NCBI RefSeq assembly: GCF_032334255.1
Contig: NZ_JAUHMF010000001.1
Span: 1,116,001-1,180,000 of the forward strand
From: Thermanaerothrix solaris
Lineage (GTDB): Bacteria > Chloroflexota > Anaerolineae > Anaerolineales > Anaerolineaceae
Reading direction: 5' to 3'
Length of the DNA: 64,000 nt
Both the position numbers and the translations under genes were made by a program. How positions within the stretch are numbered: position 1 is the stretch's first letter; each line of letters opens with the position of its first letter. Of this stretch, positions 24,277 through 33,227 are shown piece by piece. Below the pieces are notes generated by a model. That model did not search any database. It was not told the origin of the DNA and was given only the letters and a program-made list of their open reading frames with translations.

Positions 24277-25367
24277 AAATCGTATATGTCGTTTCAGACT
24301 CACCTGAGGAGTGGAATTCTGCAGAATGGCGCTGCGCCATCCCCGCCCGCGCCATTCAGTCCACCAGACAGCACCAAGCTACACTCATTCGTATTGACCA
24401 TTTTGCCTACCATACACCAGAAGCCATGGCGGCTTGCACTGAGGCCGATATTATCGTTATTCAACGGAATGCCTTCGGGCCGGTCTTACAGGCGATGCAA
24501 TACTGGAAAGCCCGAGATAAAACTATTATCCTGGATTTTGACGACGCATACCACCTAATGCCACCCCAGGTTCGGAATTACACCTTCTGGATAGAAGGTC
24601 GTATTGTTCAGAATGGCCCAGATGGCAAACCATTCTCAACCGTCATTCAACCCCCGCCCTTGACGCAATTTCAATGGGGCTTGCAACTTGCCCATGCTGC
24701 AACAACCCCTTCCCGCCTACTAGCCGCGGATTGGCGGGCCCACGCAGCAGTGCACTACCTGCCTAATTACCTCGACTTACCCCGCTACTTAAATCTCAAA
24801 CCTCTTCCGCACGAACGGATTGTCATCGGCTGGGGAGGCAGTTTATCGCATCTTCAATCCTTCACTGAAAGTGGGATCATTAAGGCTTTACGTCGCATTT
24901 GTATCCGCCGCCCACAGGTGCAGATTCTCATCTGCGGAGACGAACGCGTATTCCACGCCCTTGACGTTCCCGAATCTCAGAAACGTTTTCAACCCTGGAC
25001 AGCACCAGAAAACTGGCCGCAATATTTGGCAATGTTCGATATCGGCATTGCCCCCCTCCACGGAGCTTATGACCAGCGCCGCTCCTGGATTAAAGTTTTG
25101 GAATATATGATTATGAAAATCCCTTGGGTTGCAAGTCAAGGTGCCCCTTATGAGGAACTCAAAGATTTTGGCTCCCTGGTACGCAATGACCCGTACGCTT
25201 GGGAAGAAGCCCTAATAGAGTTGATAGATCACTTGGATCTTTATAAAGAACGCGCCGCACAGGAACCCTACTTGTTTGCTTTGGGTCAAAGCGTTCAGGA
25301 AAATGTCGGCGCGATTTTGAGTACCTATGCGCAAATTCGCCAATCCACATTTCCCACACAGGTTTAG
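24273..25367 (+). CDS. Glycosyltransferase (GT-B fold), third of the cluster
   Basis: 364 residues from ATG 24273, the ATGA overlap with copy 2; the frame is open much further upstream but that part only shadows the preceding gene. There is no TPR region. It starts MKIVYVVSDSPEEWNSAEWR, has the acidic motif DFDDAY at 88-93, like DIDDDF of copy 1, then LPNYLD, IGWGGSLSH, and a C-terminal IKVLEYM with PWVAS, matching the Lys/Glu pair of active enzymes. So this copy looks catalytically complete. It probably acts with copies 1 and 2 on one glycan or protein acceptor; substrate unknown. Confidence 0.78.
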   Translation: MKIVYVVSDSPEEWNSAEWRCAIPARAIQSTRQHQATLIRIDHFAYHTPEAMAACTEADIIVIQRNAFGPVLQAMQYWKARDKTIILDFDDAYHLMPPQVRNYTFWIEGRIVQNGPDGKPFSTVIQPPPLTQFQWGLQLAHAATTPSRLLAADWRAHAAVHYLPNYLDLPRYLNLKPLPHERIVIGWGGSLSHLQSFTESGIIKALRRICIRRPQVQILICGDERVFHALDVPESQKRFQPWTAPENWPQYLAMFDIGIAPLHGAYDQRRSWIKVLEYMIMKIPWVASQGAPYEELKDFGSLVRNDPYAWEEALIELIDHLDLYKERAAQEPYLFALGQSVQENVGAILSTYAQIRQSTFPTQV

Positions 25368-25369
25368 CG

Positions 25370-26188
25370 ATGGCCAAGAATACCCGCCCGTCCTTCTTGA
25401 CGCGTAGTAAAAGTTATCAAATCCGTAACTTTCGCATGATCCGGATTCCGGAAGGCCCTTTCACTATGGGATTGAGTGATGAGCAGGTTCTATTCCTCTT
25501 GCGTAGTGAGGACTGGGCTGAGGAATGGCAAGAGTGGTACGACAACGATTTATTTATGGTAGAACAACCTCAACATATCGTTTATGTTCCGGAGTTTTAC
25601 ATTGCGCAATATCCGGTCACCAATGCCGATTATTTTGCCTTTGTCTGGCGAACCGGGTATCGTATGCCACGCACCTGGAACGGTTTCTATTATCCTGACG
25701 GGACGGATGATCATCCGGTGACGGGCGTTTCGCGCCATGATGTGTTAGCCTACATTGAATGGTTAAACCAGGAAACCGGAATGAAGTATCGCTTGCCAAC
25801 CGAAGCCGAATGGGAGAAAGCCGCGCGCGGCGACATGGACGCTCGGATCTATCCCTGGGGCGACGAATTCGGTCTCTGGCGTTGCAACACCAAGGAAGGG
25901 GGTAAATTGTCCACAACACCCGTTGGAAGTTATTCCCCTTCCGGTGATAGTCCTTATGGGGTTGCCGACATGGTGGGGAATGTTTGGGAATGGACCAGCA
26001 GTCTCTTCCGGCCTTATCCTTACTCAGCCACTGATGGACGTGAGATCCCTAATGATAGTGAAAAATATGTGGTCCGCGGTGGCTCATGGTATTACAGCCG
26101 CAAATTAGCACGGTGCACGGTGCGTGAAGGGGTTATTGCAACCTACACCTCCCCCGCCCTGGGGTTTCGATTAGCACTTTCACCATGA
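25370..26188 (+). CDS. FGE/SUMF1-fold protein without the catalytic cysteines
   Basis: 272 residues with the full formylglycine-generating-enzyme-like fold. Signatures are MIRIPEGPFTMG, FYIAQYPVTNADYFAF, RLPTEAEWEKAARG (141-154), YPWGD, GVADMVGNVWEWT, VVRGGSW (234-240) and final ALGFRLA. Real FGE has two cysteines just after GGS; here those positions are Tyr241/Tyr242, and Cys249 is the structural RC position. Sulfatase activation is therefore unlikely. Many members of the fold bind ligands or modify other substrates. It begins 2 bases after the glycosyltransferase stop, so it belongs to that operon, and it ends 2 bases before the convergent kinase gene. Role unknown. Confidence 0.8.
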   Translation: MAKNTRPSFLTRSKSYQIRNFRMIRIPEGPFTMGLSDEQVLFLLRSEDWAEEWQEWYDNDLFMVEQPQHIVYVPEFYIAQYPVTNADYFAFVWRTGYRMPRTWNGFYYPDGTDDHPVTGVSRHDVLAYIEWLNQETGMKYRLPTEAEWEKAARGDMDARIYPWGDEFGLWRCNTKEGGKLSTTPVGSYSPSGDSPYGVADMVGNVWEWTSSLFRPYPYSATDGREIPNDSEKYVVRGGSWYYSRKLARCTVREGVIATYTSPALGFRLALSP

Positions 26189-26190
26189 TT

Positions 26191-28284
26191 TTAATTCGCG
26201 AATTTTTGGGGTAGACTCACAACAAATTCGGTCCCTTCTCCGGGTTGACTTTCAACATGAATACTCCCCCCATGCTGACGCACAATTTGATAGCACAGCG
26301 ATAACCCTAACCCTGTACCTTTGCCCGGGCCTTTAGTTGTAAAGAAAGGCTCAAAAATATGAGGCAAATGCTCGGGGTTAATACCATATCCATTATCGCG
26401 GATGCTCACGTAGAGGGTTTCATCATCCTGCCAGGAACGAATCACCAATCGCCCTTCTCCCTGCGGCATAGCATCCATAGCGTTGAGAAGAAGATTGAGC
26501 CATACGCTTTCCAGGTTCTCGGCACTGCCGAAAATCTCGGGCAAGTTTTCCGCCAAGTTTATTTCGACCTGTACGCCGCGCGAAACAATCTCGTGATTAA
26601 GTAACGCCAGTGCCTTTTCTAAAGACTGGTTGATGGAGATCCACGTCATTTCACCGTTATCCTTGCGCGCAAATGACAACAAGTTCTGCACCACCCTCAC
26701 TGCACGCGTTGAAGCAATTTCAATCAACCTTAAGGATTCCTCAATACCCTCATCCTCGCTGTGTAAATCGCGCCGCAATAGTTGGGCATTGGCCAGAATG
26801 GCTGCCAGAGGGTTATTAATTTCGTGTGCCACTCCGGCCGCTAACTGTCCAACTGCAGCCAGTTTTTCGGACTGAATAACCCGTGATTCCATACGGCGGC
26901 GTTCAGTCACATCGTTCTCATACACAATGACCTGCAACGTTTGCCCATCTTCCCCTTGAATGGGGTACGTGGTGATCTCCCATTCCCGTAACGAACCATC
27001 ATCGGCTTGCTCGCTTAGTGAACGTGTCTGAGCTTGAGCGCTTAAAAATGTATCCATTACTTTACACCCCGCACAAGGCTGCGACCGTCCAAAAAGCGCT
27101 ACAAAACAGGCTTTACCCACCACCTGACTGGGATGCACACCAAGACGTGAAACGCGGCTCTTGTTTACAGCCATCAGAGTATATTGGCGATCCACAATGT
27201 AGATGCTATTAGGCAGACTATCAAACAAAGCGCGTAACGTATTGCGGGAATTAATCAACTGCCAGCGGCTAACTTCCAGGTTAGCATTGATCACTCGGAG
27301 AGAATTGATTAATCGGGTATTATGAATCGCGTATGCCCATGCCCCAGCCAGCACGCTTAACCACCGCTTCTCCTCATCTGAAACCATCCGCCCCGGCAAA
27401 TGAGTGACGACGATGAGACCTTGAACCCGTTGATCGGCAATGGCTGGGAAAACAATCATGGCGGAATCCCCGTCGTCAAGTTCTCCATCGCACTGGGGAT
27501 CATAACGGGCATCTTCAGAAACGCGAGGGATAAAAAGAGGAACTTTGAGTCGCGCACTTTCGGCCACCAACCCTCGTTCCAATCTTAAAGAGGTTACAGA
27601 ACGCCACTCCCCTACGCGTCCCATGGTTTTACGCAAAGCCAAATCGCTTCCTGTATCCTCGAACACATAAAGGACCACCTGATGAGCCCCTAATAACTCA
27701 TTCACGGCCTGGGCAAGTAGGGTCTCTACGGTTTCCAAATCGTGAAACGCCGAATGTGCCGCATTGATCGCGGTCAAGGCCTTTTGCAATCCCCTTCGCC
27801 CCCCGGACAGCCCGGTCCAAGTGCGCTCAACGGCAATGCGCCGACCCAAGGTTCGCCCCAGCCAGGCCAAGGTTTCATCTCCTGTTTCCGCCGAAGGTTC
27901 CCCTGCCAGCAACAGCACCCCTTGAATTCCTAGGGGTGACGTCAACGGCAAGGCGACCCCTACTTCCAGATCCGTTCGCCCAATGACTAATCGCTCTTCT
28001 GAAAGAATTTGCCGAACAAGGGCATTCAATTTCTCACGCACCAAAGGCTGGGACCAAGAATAAGGGGGATCCAGAGCCAAGTGGAGATAACATTGGTCTT
28101 CTTGGGGGGTTTGGACAATTACCTCACCGCCTTTAAAGCCCGCCGTGGTGCATAAATACTCAAGTGCCGACCGCAACGCTTGGACCAAGTTCGCCTGCAT
28201 CCACAGCCGATCATTGAGTTGCTCGGCAAGATCTAACCCGATCAAAAGTGAGGACGAGGATGAAGGATTGGATTGGAGACTCAT
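26191..28284 (-). CDS. GAF-GAF-PAS sensor histidine kinase
   Basis: 697 residues. Two GAF-like domains (about 30-155 and 170-325) lead to a PAS domain (345-465). This PAS has a Cys cluster (Cys393, Cys404, Cys407 in PCAGC), a common PAS variant that could hold metal or sense redox. The kinase core is intact: His487 in GVAHEINNPLAAI, Asn601 in the N box (LLLNAMDAM), DNGYGI, FEPFFTTK and GTGLGLSL. No membrane segment is evident, so it is probably cytosolic. ATG 28284 is preferred over an upstream start at 28401 that would overlap the regulator by over 100 bases. It is last in a three-gene signalling operon, just after its presumed partner. Confidence 0.9.
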   Translation of the reverse strand: MSLQSNPSSSSSLLIGLDLAEQLNDRLWMQANLVQALRSALEYLCTTAGFKGGEVIVQTPQEDQCYLHLALDPPYSWSQPLVREKLNALVRQILSEERLVIGRTDLEVGVALPLTSPLGIQGVLLLAGEPSAETGDETLAWLGRTLGRRIAVERTWTGLSGGRRGLQKALTAINAAHSAFHDLETVETLLAQAVNELLGAHQVVLYVFEDTGSDLALRKTMGRVGEWRSVTSLRLERGLVAESARLKVPLFIPRVSEDARYDPQCDGELDDGDSAMIVFPAIADQRVQGLIVVTHLPGRMVSDEEKRWLSVLAGAWAYAIHNTRLINSLRVINANLEVSRWQLINSRNTLRALFDSLPNSIYIVDRQYTLMAVNKSRVSRLGVHPSQVVGKACFVALFGRSQPCAGCKVMDTFLSAQAQTRSLSEQADDGSLREWEITTYPIQGEDGQTLQVIVYENDVTERRRMESRVIQSEKLAAVGQLAAGVAHEINNPLAAILANAQLLRRDLHSEDEGIEESLRLIEIASTRAVRVVQNLLSFARKDNGEMTWISINQSLEKALALLNHEIVSRGVQVEINLAENLPEIFGSAENLESVWLNLLLNAMDAMPQGEGRLVIRSWQDDETLYVSIRDNGYGINPEHLPHIFEPFFTTKGPGKGTGLGLSLCYQIVRQHGGSIHVESQPGEGTEFVVSLPQKFAN

Positions 28285-28288
28285 GAGC

Positions 28289-29095
28289 TTAGGCAGTTTC
28301 TTCTTTGCGAATCGTATAGCCGTAACCCGGCACAGTCTCAATAAAGGCTGGATTCTTAGGATCGCGTTCGATCCGCTCACGTAGATTTTTGATATGCACA
28401 CGCACTAAATCAGGACTCCCTGCATCTGAAGGGTAGTCCCACACTTCATCCAGCAAACGCTGGGGCGAGAAAATCTCTCCCGGATGAGTCATCAGATGAT
28501 AGAGTAAGTCATATTGAACCGGTGTAAGGCGAATGCGACCCGCGTGTGGTGTAATCACCTCAAAGGTCTGCGTATCCAACGTATACCCGCGTAGCGAAAT
28601 CAATCGCGATGATTCGGCAGGTTTCTCTTCACTGCGCTTGCTCTGGAAAATGCCCGGTATCAACTGCCCTAAGGGGAACGAACGACCGGAGGTCTCCTCG
28701 CCACCACTCTTAGCACGATAACGAGTACGTTTGAGTATCGCCCGCACACGCAGAATTAGTTCGTCCAGGTTAAAGGGTTTACCTAAATAATCATCTGCTC
28801 CGGCGCGAAAACCAGCAATGCGATCCTCATCCTTTACCTTTGCGGTAAGGAAGAGAATCGGTACATCGGCCAGTAGCGGATCATTGCGCATCTCTTTGCA
28901 CACAGCATACCCATCCATGCCTGGCATAATCACATCCAAAATTACCAGGTCGGGCACATGCCGTCGCGCCGCTTTCAGCCCTTCTATGCCGCTGTTTGCC
29001 ACAGTCACACGGAATTCCTCACCGCGCAAACAACGTTCAATTGTACGGGCTACAATGGTATCGTCTTCAATCACTAAAATGTTGGCTGGTTCCAT
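28289..29095 (-). CDS. OmpR/PhoB-family response regulator
   Basis: 268 residues. The receiver has acidic residues Glu10/Asp11/Asp12, phospho-acceptor Asp54 (VILDVIMPGMDG) and the Lys of YLGKPF. A linker of about 50 residues, longer than usual and rich in Ser, Arg and Glu, precedes a winged-helix DNA-binding domain (IRLTPVQYDLLYHLMTHPGE, then VRVHIKNLRERIE and TVPGYGYTIRK). It is a transcription regulator between two sensor genes: the downstream intact kinase is the probable phosphodonor. Start follows GAGAGGGGT. Confidence 0.92.
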   Translation of the reverse strand: MEPANILVIEDDTIVARTIERCLRGEEFRVTVANSGIEGLKAARRHVPDLVILDVIMPGMDGYAVCKEMRNDPLLADVPILFLTAKVKDEDRIAGFRAGADDYLGKPFNLDELILRVRAILKRTRYRAKSGGEETSGRSFPLGQLIPGIFQSKRSEEKPAESSRLISLRGYTLDTQTFEVITPHAGRIRLTPVQYDLLYHLMTHPGEIFSPQRLLDEVWDYPSDAGSPDLVRVHIKNLRERIERDPKNPAFIETVPGYGYTIRKEETA

Positions 29096-29115
29096 ACCCC
29101 TCTCACCTCACAAAA

Positions 29116-31926
29116 TTAATTTGGACTCACACCGGGAAAACTCACTCGAAAGCAAGTTTGATTGATGTGGCTGTTTACCTCGATCATCCCCTGATTTTGA
29201 CGCACCAGTTCACGACATAGGGTTAACTCGATACCCGTCCCACGCCCCTCGCTGGAGGAAACAACCCGCGGCTCAAATATTGTGGCTAATTCATCTTCTG
29301 GAATGACCAGACCATTGTCCGTCACCTCGACCACGACCTGACCATCCTCACACCGCGACGTCAGAGCGAGATAAGGATGTTTGGGTTTACCCAATGCAAT
29401 GCCATCCAGGGCTAGCAGAAGCAAATTAAGCCACAGATCAACCAATTGGCTGGCATTGCCCCACACCTTGGGAGGTGGCTCTTGTTGTAAAACCAGCGCA
29501 GGACGTAGTGCCATCTCACTTAAAGGATCGCTTAATAGGTCTAAAGCCTGATAAATTGTCTGATTGATATCCACCAGAGTATGGGGTTCAGATGCCCGAG
29601 TGGAAAAACCGAGTAACTTTTGCACCACTTGCTGTGCCCGCCAACCGGCCTTCTCGATTGCCTCCGCCGATTCGCGGATTAAGGGCTGACTCCCGTGTCG
29701 ATGCAATAGCAATTGGGCTTCAGCAATGATGGCGGTCAGGGGATTATTGATCAGATGCGCAACACTGGCTGCCAACAACCCAATGGAAGCGAGACGATTG
29801 GCTTCAGCCAGTTGCACTCGCGCTGATTCCACCTGTGCTTCCAGCCGCTTCCGTTCTGTTACATCTCGCCCGATGGACTGAATCTCAAGGATGAACTGCT
29901 GGCCGGGATCAAAAATGGCTCGACTGGTCCATTCAATCCAAATTTCGCGCTCGTTTGGCTCCCGCAAACGAGTTTCATAGGTACTAACCGGATTCGTTGT
30001 GGTCAATTTGGCAATACCTTCTTCTAAAACGCCCCGATCAGTGGGGTACACCAAATTGAAAATAGAATCGCCCGATAATTCATCCCGTTCACGCCCAAGA
30101 TAACGACAAAATGTTTCATTGACAAAGGTCAACATTCCCTGAGGATTGAAACGGCAAATCAACTCAGTTTGGTGATCTTCCACAATGGCGCGGTAGCGGG
30201 CTTCACTTTCGCTTAGGGCCCGATTAAAGTCGGCTTGCACCATTGCGTTGGTGAGTGTGCGCCCCACCTCGCGCATTACGGGCAAATAATCATCGAAGGA
30301 CACAGTTACATCCGAAAGGCTTTCACACCCCAAAACCCCATATATTCGCTGATTGTGCATAAGCGGCAAGATTAAAACAACTTTAGCGCCGTCGGGCTGA
30401 AGATTCAAATATTCTCGCCGTAGTGTTTCGTTCTCATCATCCAATGCCGTCCAACTCAAATTTCGCCCTGTTCCTAACGCCTTCCACAGGGTTGAGATAT
30501 CCCCTAAGGCAACTTGAGAGTTTAGGCGGTGAGAAGCCCACCGAAGGACCGCTTGGCTTTCCCAATAAGTGTATAAGGTAAGGTGTTCTTCTCCGGTGGG
30601 AAGGACGTAAATAAACACACGGTCTGCACGGATCATCTCGCCCAACAAGCGTAAACCTTCACTAATCTCGCTTTTTAGATTGATTTGATTGATATGGATC
30701 AGGCGTGATGAGATATCCGCCAGCAAACGCTCACTTTTGATACGTCGCTTAAGATCTTCTTCCGCCTGCCGGCGGGCAGAAATATCCTGTGCGGCGCCAA
30801 GAATTTGAACTGGTTTCCCTTCCGCATTACGCTGAAAAATCGTCTCACGGGTGTAAACCCACCGCCAGCCCTTGCGACTATCCTGCACCCGGAATTCCGT
30901 TTCTAGCACTTCGCCATCCCGTGCCTGCATAAGCGTCTCTCGGAACTGATGCAGCAGGTCAGCATCTTCCGGGTGTACCAAACCTGCAAACAGGTCCCCT
31001 TCTTTGCCGAACCAGGCACCGGCCGGCACCCCTAGCACATCCGTCAAGCGATGATTAACATAGACAAGGCGATTCTCGTTCAAATCATAAAGATAGAGCA
31101 TGCTTGGTGATGTATCCAGGATACGCGCGATAAAATGCTGGCTGTGGCGCAACATCTCGCGTTCCTGGTGGCGACGGGTTACATCCCGTGAGACATCCAT
31201 GAAACCCAGCAATCGCGCTTCCGGTGAATATTGACGTAGCGGCATAATGCGCGAACTGATCCACAAATGTTGCCCATGACGATTTACACAGGCTCGCTCC
31301 ACTTCCAAGCCCGCCGTATCCTCAATACTGGGCATGCGAATAGGGGGATCAAATAGGTTGAAATAACACTCGGATGCAGGTTGTCCCAATCGCTCGACCG
31401 CTTTCCAACCGAATAATTTCTCTGCCGCAAAATTCCAGTAGGTGATCTTACCTTCTAAATCCCACACTACAACCGCATCACGAATATTATCAAGTAAGAG
31501 CGCCTGATAACGCGCCTCTTCCATTGAACGTTCAGCCAGGGTCTGCAATTCAAACATCCGTATTGCGCGCTGAATCAACCCCGGCAGACTTGATAAATAA
31601 TCACCCCCCTTGACCAAATAGTCGCTGGCGCCCTCTTGAATAGCGCGGACAGCTACACGTTCATCTCCTTCCCCGGTAATCATAATCACTGGGAGACGAA
31701 TCCCGCGCTGTTTTATTTGGGATAGCACCTCTAAACCGTTGGTTTCCCTTAACTTATAGTCGAGTAAGACTAAATCATACGCCGAGTGATCAAGATAGTC
31801 CCAAAAGGCCTCAACCTCGGTTACCACATCCACCTGATAGTGACTGACCAGTTCGAGATAGGCCTTAATCATCTCCCCCTGTGCAGGATCATCATCAAGC
31901 ACAATCAGGCGGTAATTTTGCACCAC
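29116..31926 (-). CDS. REC-PAS-PAS-GAF-PAS hybrid sensor with a degenerate histidine-kinase core
   Basis: 936 residues. An N-terminal receiver (1-125; Asp56, Lys106) is followed by PAS (145-250), PAS with PAC (265-390), GAF (400-570) and PAS (575-695). The final kinase region keeps His724, but the H box reads VAHLINNPL instead of VAHEINNPL. The N box reads LNLLLLALDG, with Leu838 where Asn is required. The G1 box reads DNGLVI with Val874 for Gly, and the F-box FFTTK is lost (FEPRVVSSS). ATP binding is therefore doubtful, and it may act as a regulatory pseudokinase or phosphorelay scaffold for the kinase at 26191. GTG 31926 follows GGAGGCAAT; a second GTG is one codon on. Confidence 0.87.
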   Translation of the reverse strand: MVQNYRLIVLDDDPAQGEMIKAYLELVSHYQVDVVTEVEAFWDYLDHSAYDLVLLDYKLRETNGLEVLSQIKQRGIRLPVIMITGEGDERVAVRAIQEGASDYLVKGGDYLSSLPGLIQRAIRMFELQTLAERSMEEARYQALLLDNIRDAVVVWDLEGKITYWNFAAEKLFGWKAVERLGQPASECYFNLFDPPIRMPSIEDTAGLEVERACVNRHGQHLWISSRIMPLRQYSPEARLLGFMDVSRDVTRRHQEREMLRHSQHFIARILDTSPSMLYLYDLNENRLVYVNHRLTDVLGVPAGAWFGKEGDLFAGLVHPEDADLLHQFRETLMQARDGEVLETEFRVQDSRKGWRWVYTRETIFQRNAEGKPVQILGAAQDISARRQAEEDLKRRIKSERLLADISSRLIHINQINLKSEISEGLRLLGEMIRADRVFIYVLPTGEEHLTLYTYWESQAVLRWASHRLNSQVALGDISTLWKALGTGRNLSWTALDDENETLRREYLNLQPDGAKVVLILPLMHNQRIYGVLGCESLSDVTVSFDDYLPVMREVGRTLTNAMVQADFNRALSESEARYRAIVEDHQTELICRFNPQGMLTFVNETFCRYLGRERDELSGDSIFNLVYPTDRGVLEEGIAKLTTTNPVSTYETRLREPNEREIWIEWTSRAIFDPGQQFILEIQSIGRDVTERKRLEAQVESARVQLAEANRLASIGLLAASVAHLINNPLTAIIAEAQLLLHRHGSQPLIRESAEAIEKAGWRAQQVVQKLLGFSTRASEPHTLVDINQTIYQALDLLSDPLSEMALRPALVLQQEPPPKVWGNASQLVDLWLNLLLLALDGIALGKPKHPYLALTSRCEDGQVVVEVTDNGLVIPEDELATIFEPRVVSSSEGRGTGIELTLCRELVRQNQGMIEVNSHINQTCFRVSFPGVSPN

Positions 31927-31980
31927 ATTGCCTCCACAGGCTCTTCAACATAAAGGGGGTATTTCATCAATCTGATGCAG

Positions 31981-31986
31981 ATTATA
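31981..31986 (-). promoter_or_regulatory. -10 box upstream of the hybrid sensor
   Basis: Minus-strand TATAAT, 55 bases before the GTG at 31926, with no convincing -35. The rest of the 260-base divergent gap up to flbD shows no gene and no clear plus-strand promoter. Confidence 0.3.
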
Positions 31987-32186
31987 AGCTGCCCAAGCGC
32001 CTCTGGAATTAACACTATCCTTACAAAATTTGACCTTCACCTTGCACCCGAACTTTAAGCCGTTTTTTAGGGAAGGTTAACCTCGCCTTCACGGCCAATT
32101 TACGGCTCTTCAACTTCAGGTGTGCTAAAAAGAAAACGCGCGGGAAATTAGCGCTGGAACGATTGGTAAATCCAATGAGGTTAACT

Positions 32187-32399
32187 GTGATCTGTCTGAC
32201 CCATTTTAAAGGCAATTCTTTTTATCTCAATGCGGAATTGATCAAAAGCGTGGAAGCTACCCCAGATACAGTAATAACGCTGGTGGATGAATCAAAAATT
32301 GTCGTGCGCGAATCACCCGCAGAGGTCGCCCGCCGCGTGATCGAATACCGGCACGCCGTTCTGACCGGGCGTTACGAACCATCTTCCGCAGGAGCATAG
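32187..32399 (+). CDS. flbD: Flagellar protein FlbD
   Basis: 70 residues, the usual FlbD size. The family sequence runs VICLTHFKGNSFYLNAELIK, then EATPDTVITLVDESKIVVRES, almost identical in layout to FlbD of Gram-positive flagellar operons, where it sits before motA. I start at GTG 32187 because GAGG lies 6 bases upstream and this gives the M-I-x-L-T start of the family; ATG 32175 and TTG 32163 would add residues without homology. The role is poorly understood. It is first in the long plus-strand flagellar operon, 3 bases before motA. Confidence 0.88.
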   Translation: MICLTHFKGNSFYLNAELIKSVEATPDTVITLVDESKIVVRESPAEVARRVIEYRHAVLTGRYEPSSAGA

Positions 32400-32402
32400 T
32401 TT

Positions 32403-33227
32403 ATGGATCTGGCAACCATTGTCGGCTTCATTGCTGGTGTGGTCATTCTGATCACAGTTCTAATCCTGGATGGCGGCTCGCCGGTGGAGCTCATTGCCCA
32501 TCCCGCCCCGATTTTACTTATTGTCGGGGGCTCACTGGCCGCCACTACCATTTCCTCACCCCTCAAGGAAGTACTCAAACTCCCCAAACTCATCATGCTC
32601 GCCGTTACCCAAAATCGGTTTGAGCCGCTTGAGGTGATTGACCTGATTACCCGTATGGCCGATAAGGCCCGTCGCGAAGGGTTATTGGCATTAGAAGATG
32701 AAGCCAAGAAGATCAAAGAGCCTTTTCTTCAAAAAGGCATCATGATGGTGGTAGATGGAGTTGATCCCCATCAGGTGCGTGAGATTCTAGAGAGCAGTAT
32801 CCACCATATGGAAAACCGTCACCGGCGCGGGGCGGGGCTCTTTGCCGCTGCAGGCGGCTTCTCCCCCACGTTCGGTATTATCGGTACGGTTATGGGGCTA
32901 ATTAGCGTACTCAAACAACTTGATGATCCTAATCAGTTAGCCCGTTCAATTGCCTCGGCTTTCCTCGCCACCCTGTGGGGCTTACTGATGGCCAACCTGA
33001 TCTATTTGCCAATCGCGTCAAAACTTAAGTCGCGAAGCGAGGAAGAGGTGCAGTACCGCTATATGATCATGGAAGGCATCCTGGCCATCCAAGCCGGTGA
33101 AAACCCGCGCATCGTCCGTGAGAAACTCATGGCCTTCCTCCCGCCCAAGTTTGCAGTGAGCGCAGAAAAACAACCTCAGACCGCTGGGGGATCTTCAGAA
33201 TCCAAGAAAGCGAGGGCTGAAGCATGA
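32403..33227 (+). CDS. motA: Flagellar motor stator protein MotA
   Basis: 274 residues. MotA with MotB forms the ion-driven stator. Four membrane helices are visible (residues about 3-22, 30-50, 147-168 and 180-205). The cytoplasmic loop carries the charged residues that drive the rotor (TRMADKARREGLLALEDE), and the third helix has the conserved Pro-containing FSPTFGIIGTVMGLI. The C-terminal tail is 60 residues and hydrophilic. ATG 32403 follows AGGAG at 8 bases. Its stop overlaps motB as ATGA. Confidence 0.96.
   Translation: MDLATIVGFIAGVVILITVLILDGGSPVELIAHPAPILLIVGGSLAATTISSPLKEVLKLPKLIMLAVTQNRFEPLEVIDLITRMADKARREGLLALEDEAKKIKEPFLQKGIMMVVDGVDPHQVREILESSIHHMENRHRRGAGLFAAAGGFSPTFGIIGTVMGLISVLKQLDDPNQLARSIASAFLATLWGLLMANLIYLPIASKLKSRSEEEVQYRYMIMEGILAIQAGENPRIVREKLMAFLPPKFAVSAEKQPQTAGGSSESKKARAEA

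Noticed and set aside
28285..28401. A 39-residue longer start for the histidine kinase at 26191
   Set aside because: It overlaps the regulator's winged-helix coding region in another frame and encodes a basic, non-domain-like stretch.
32021..32215. A 64-codon minus-strand frame in the flbD upstream gap
   Set aside because: It has no ribosome-binding site, no recognisable family, and overlaps the flbD start antisense.
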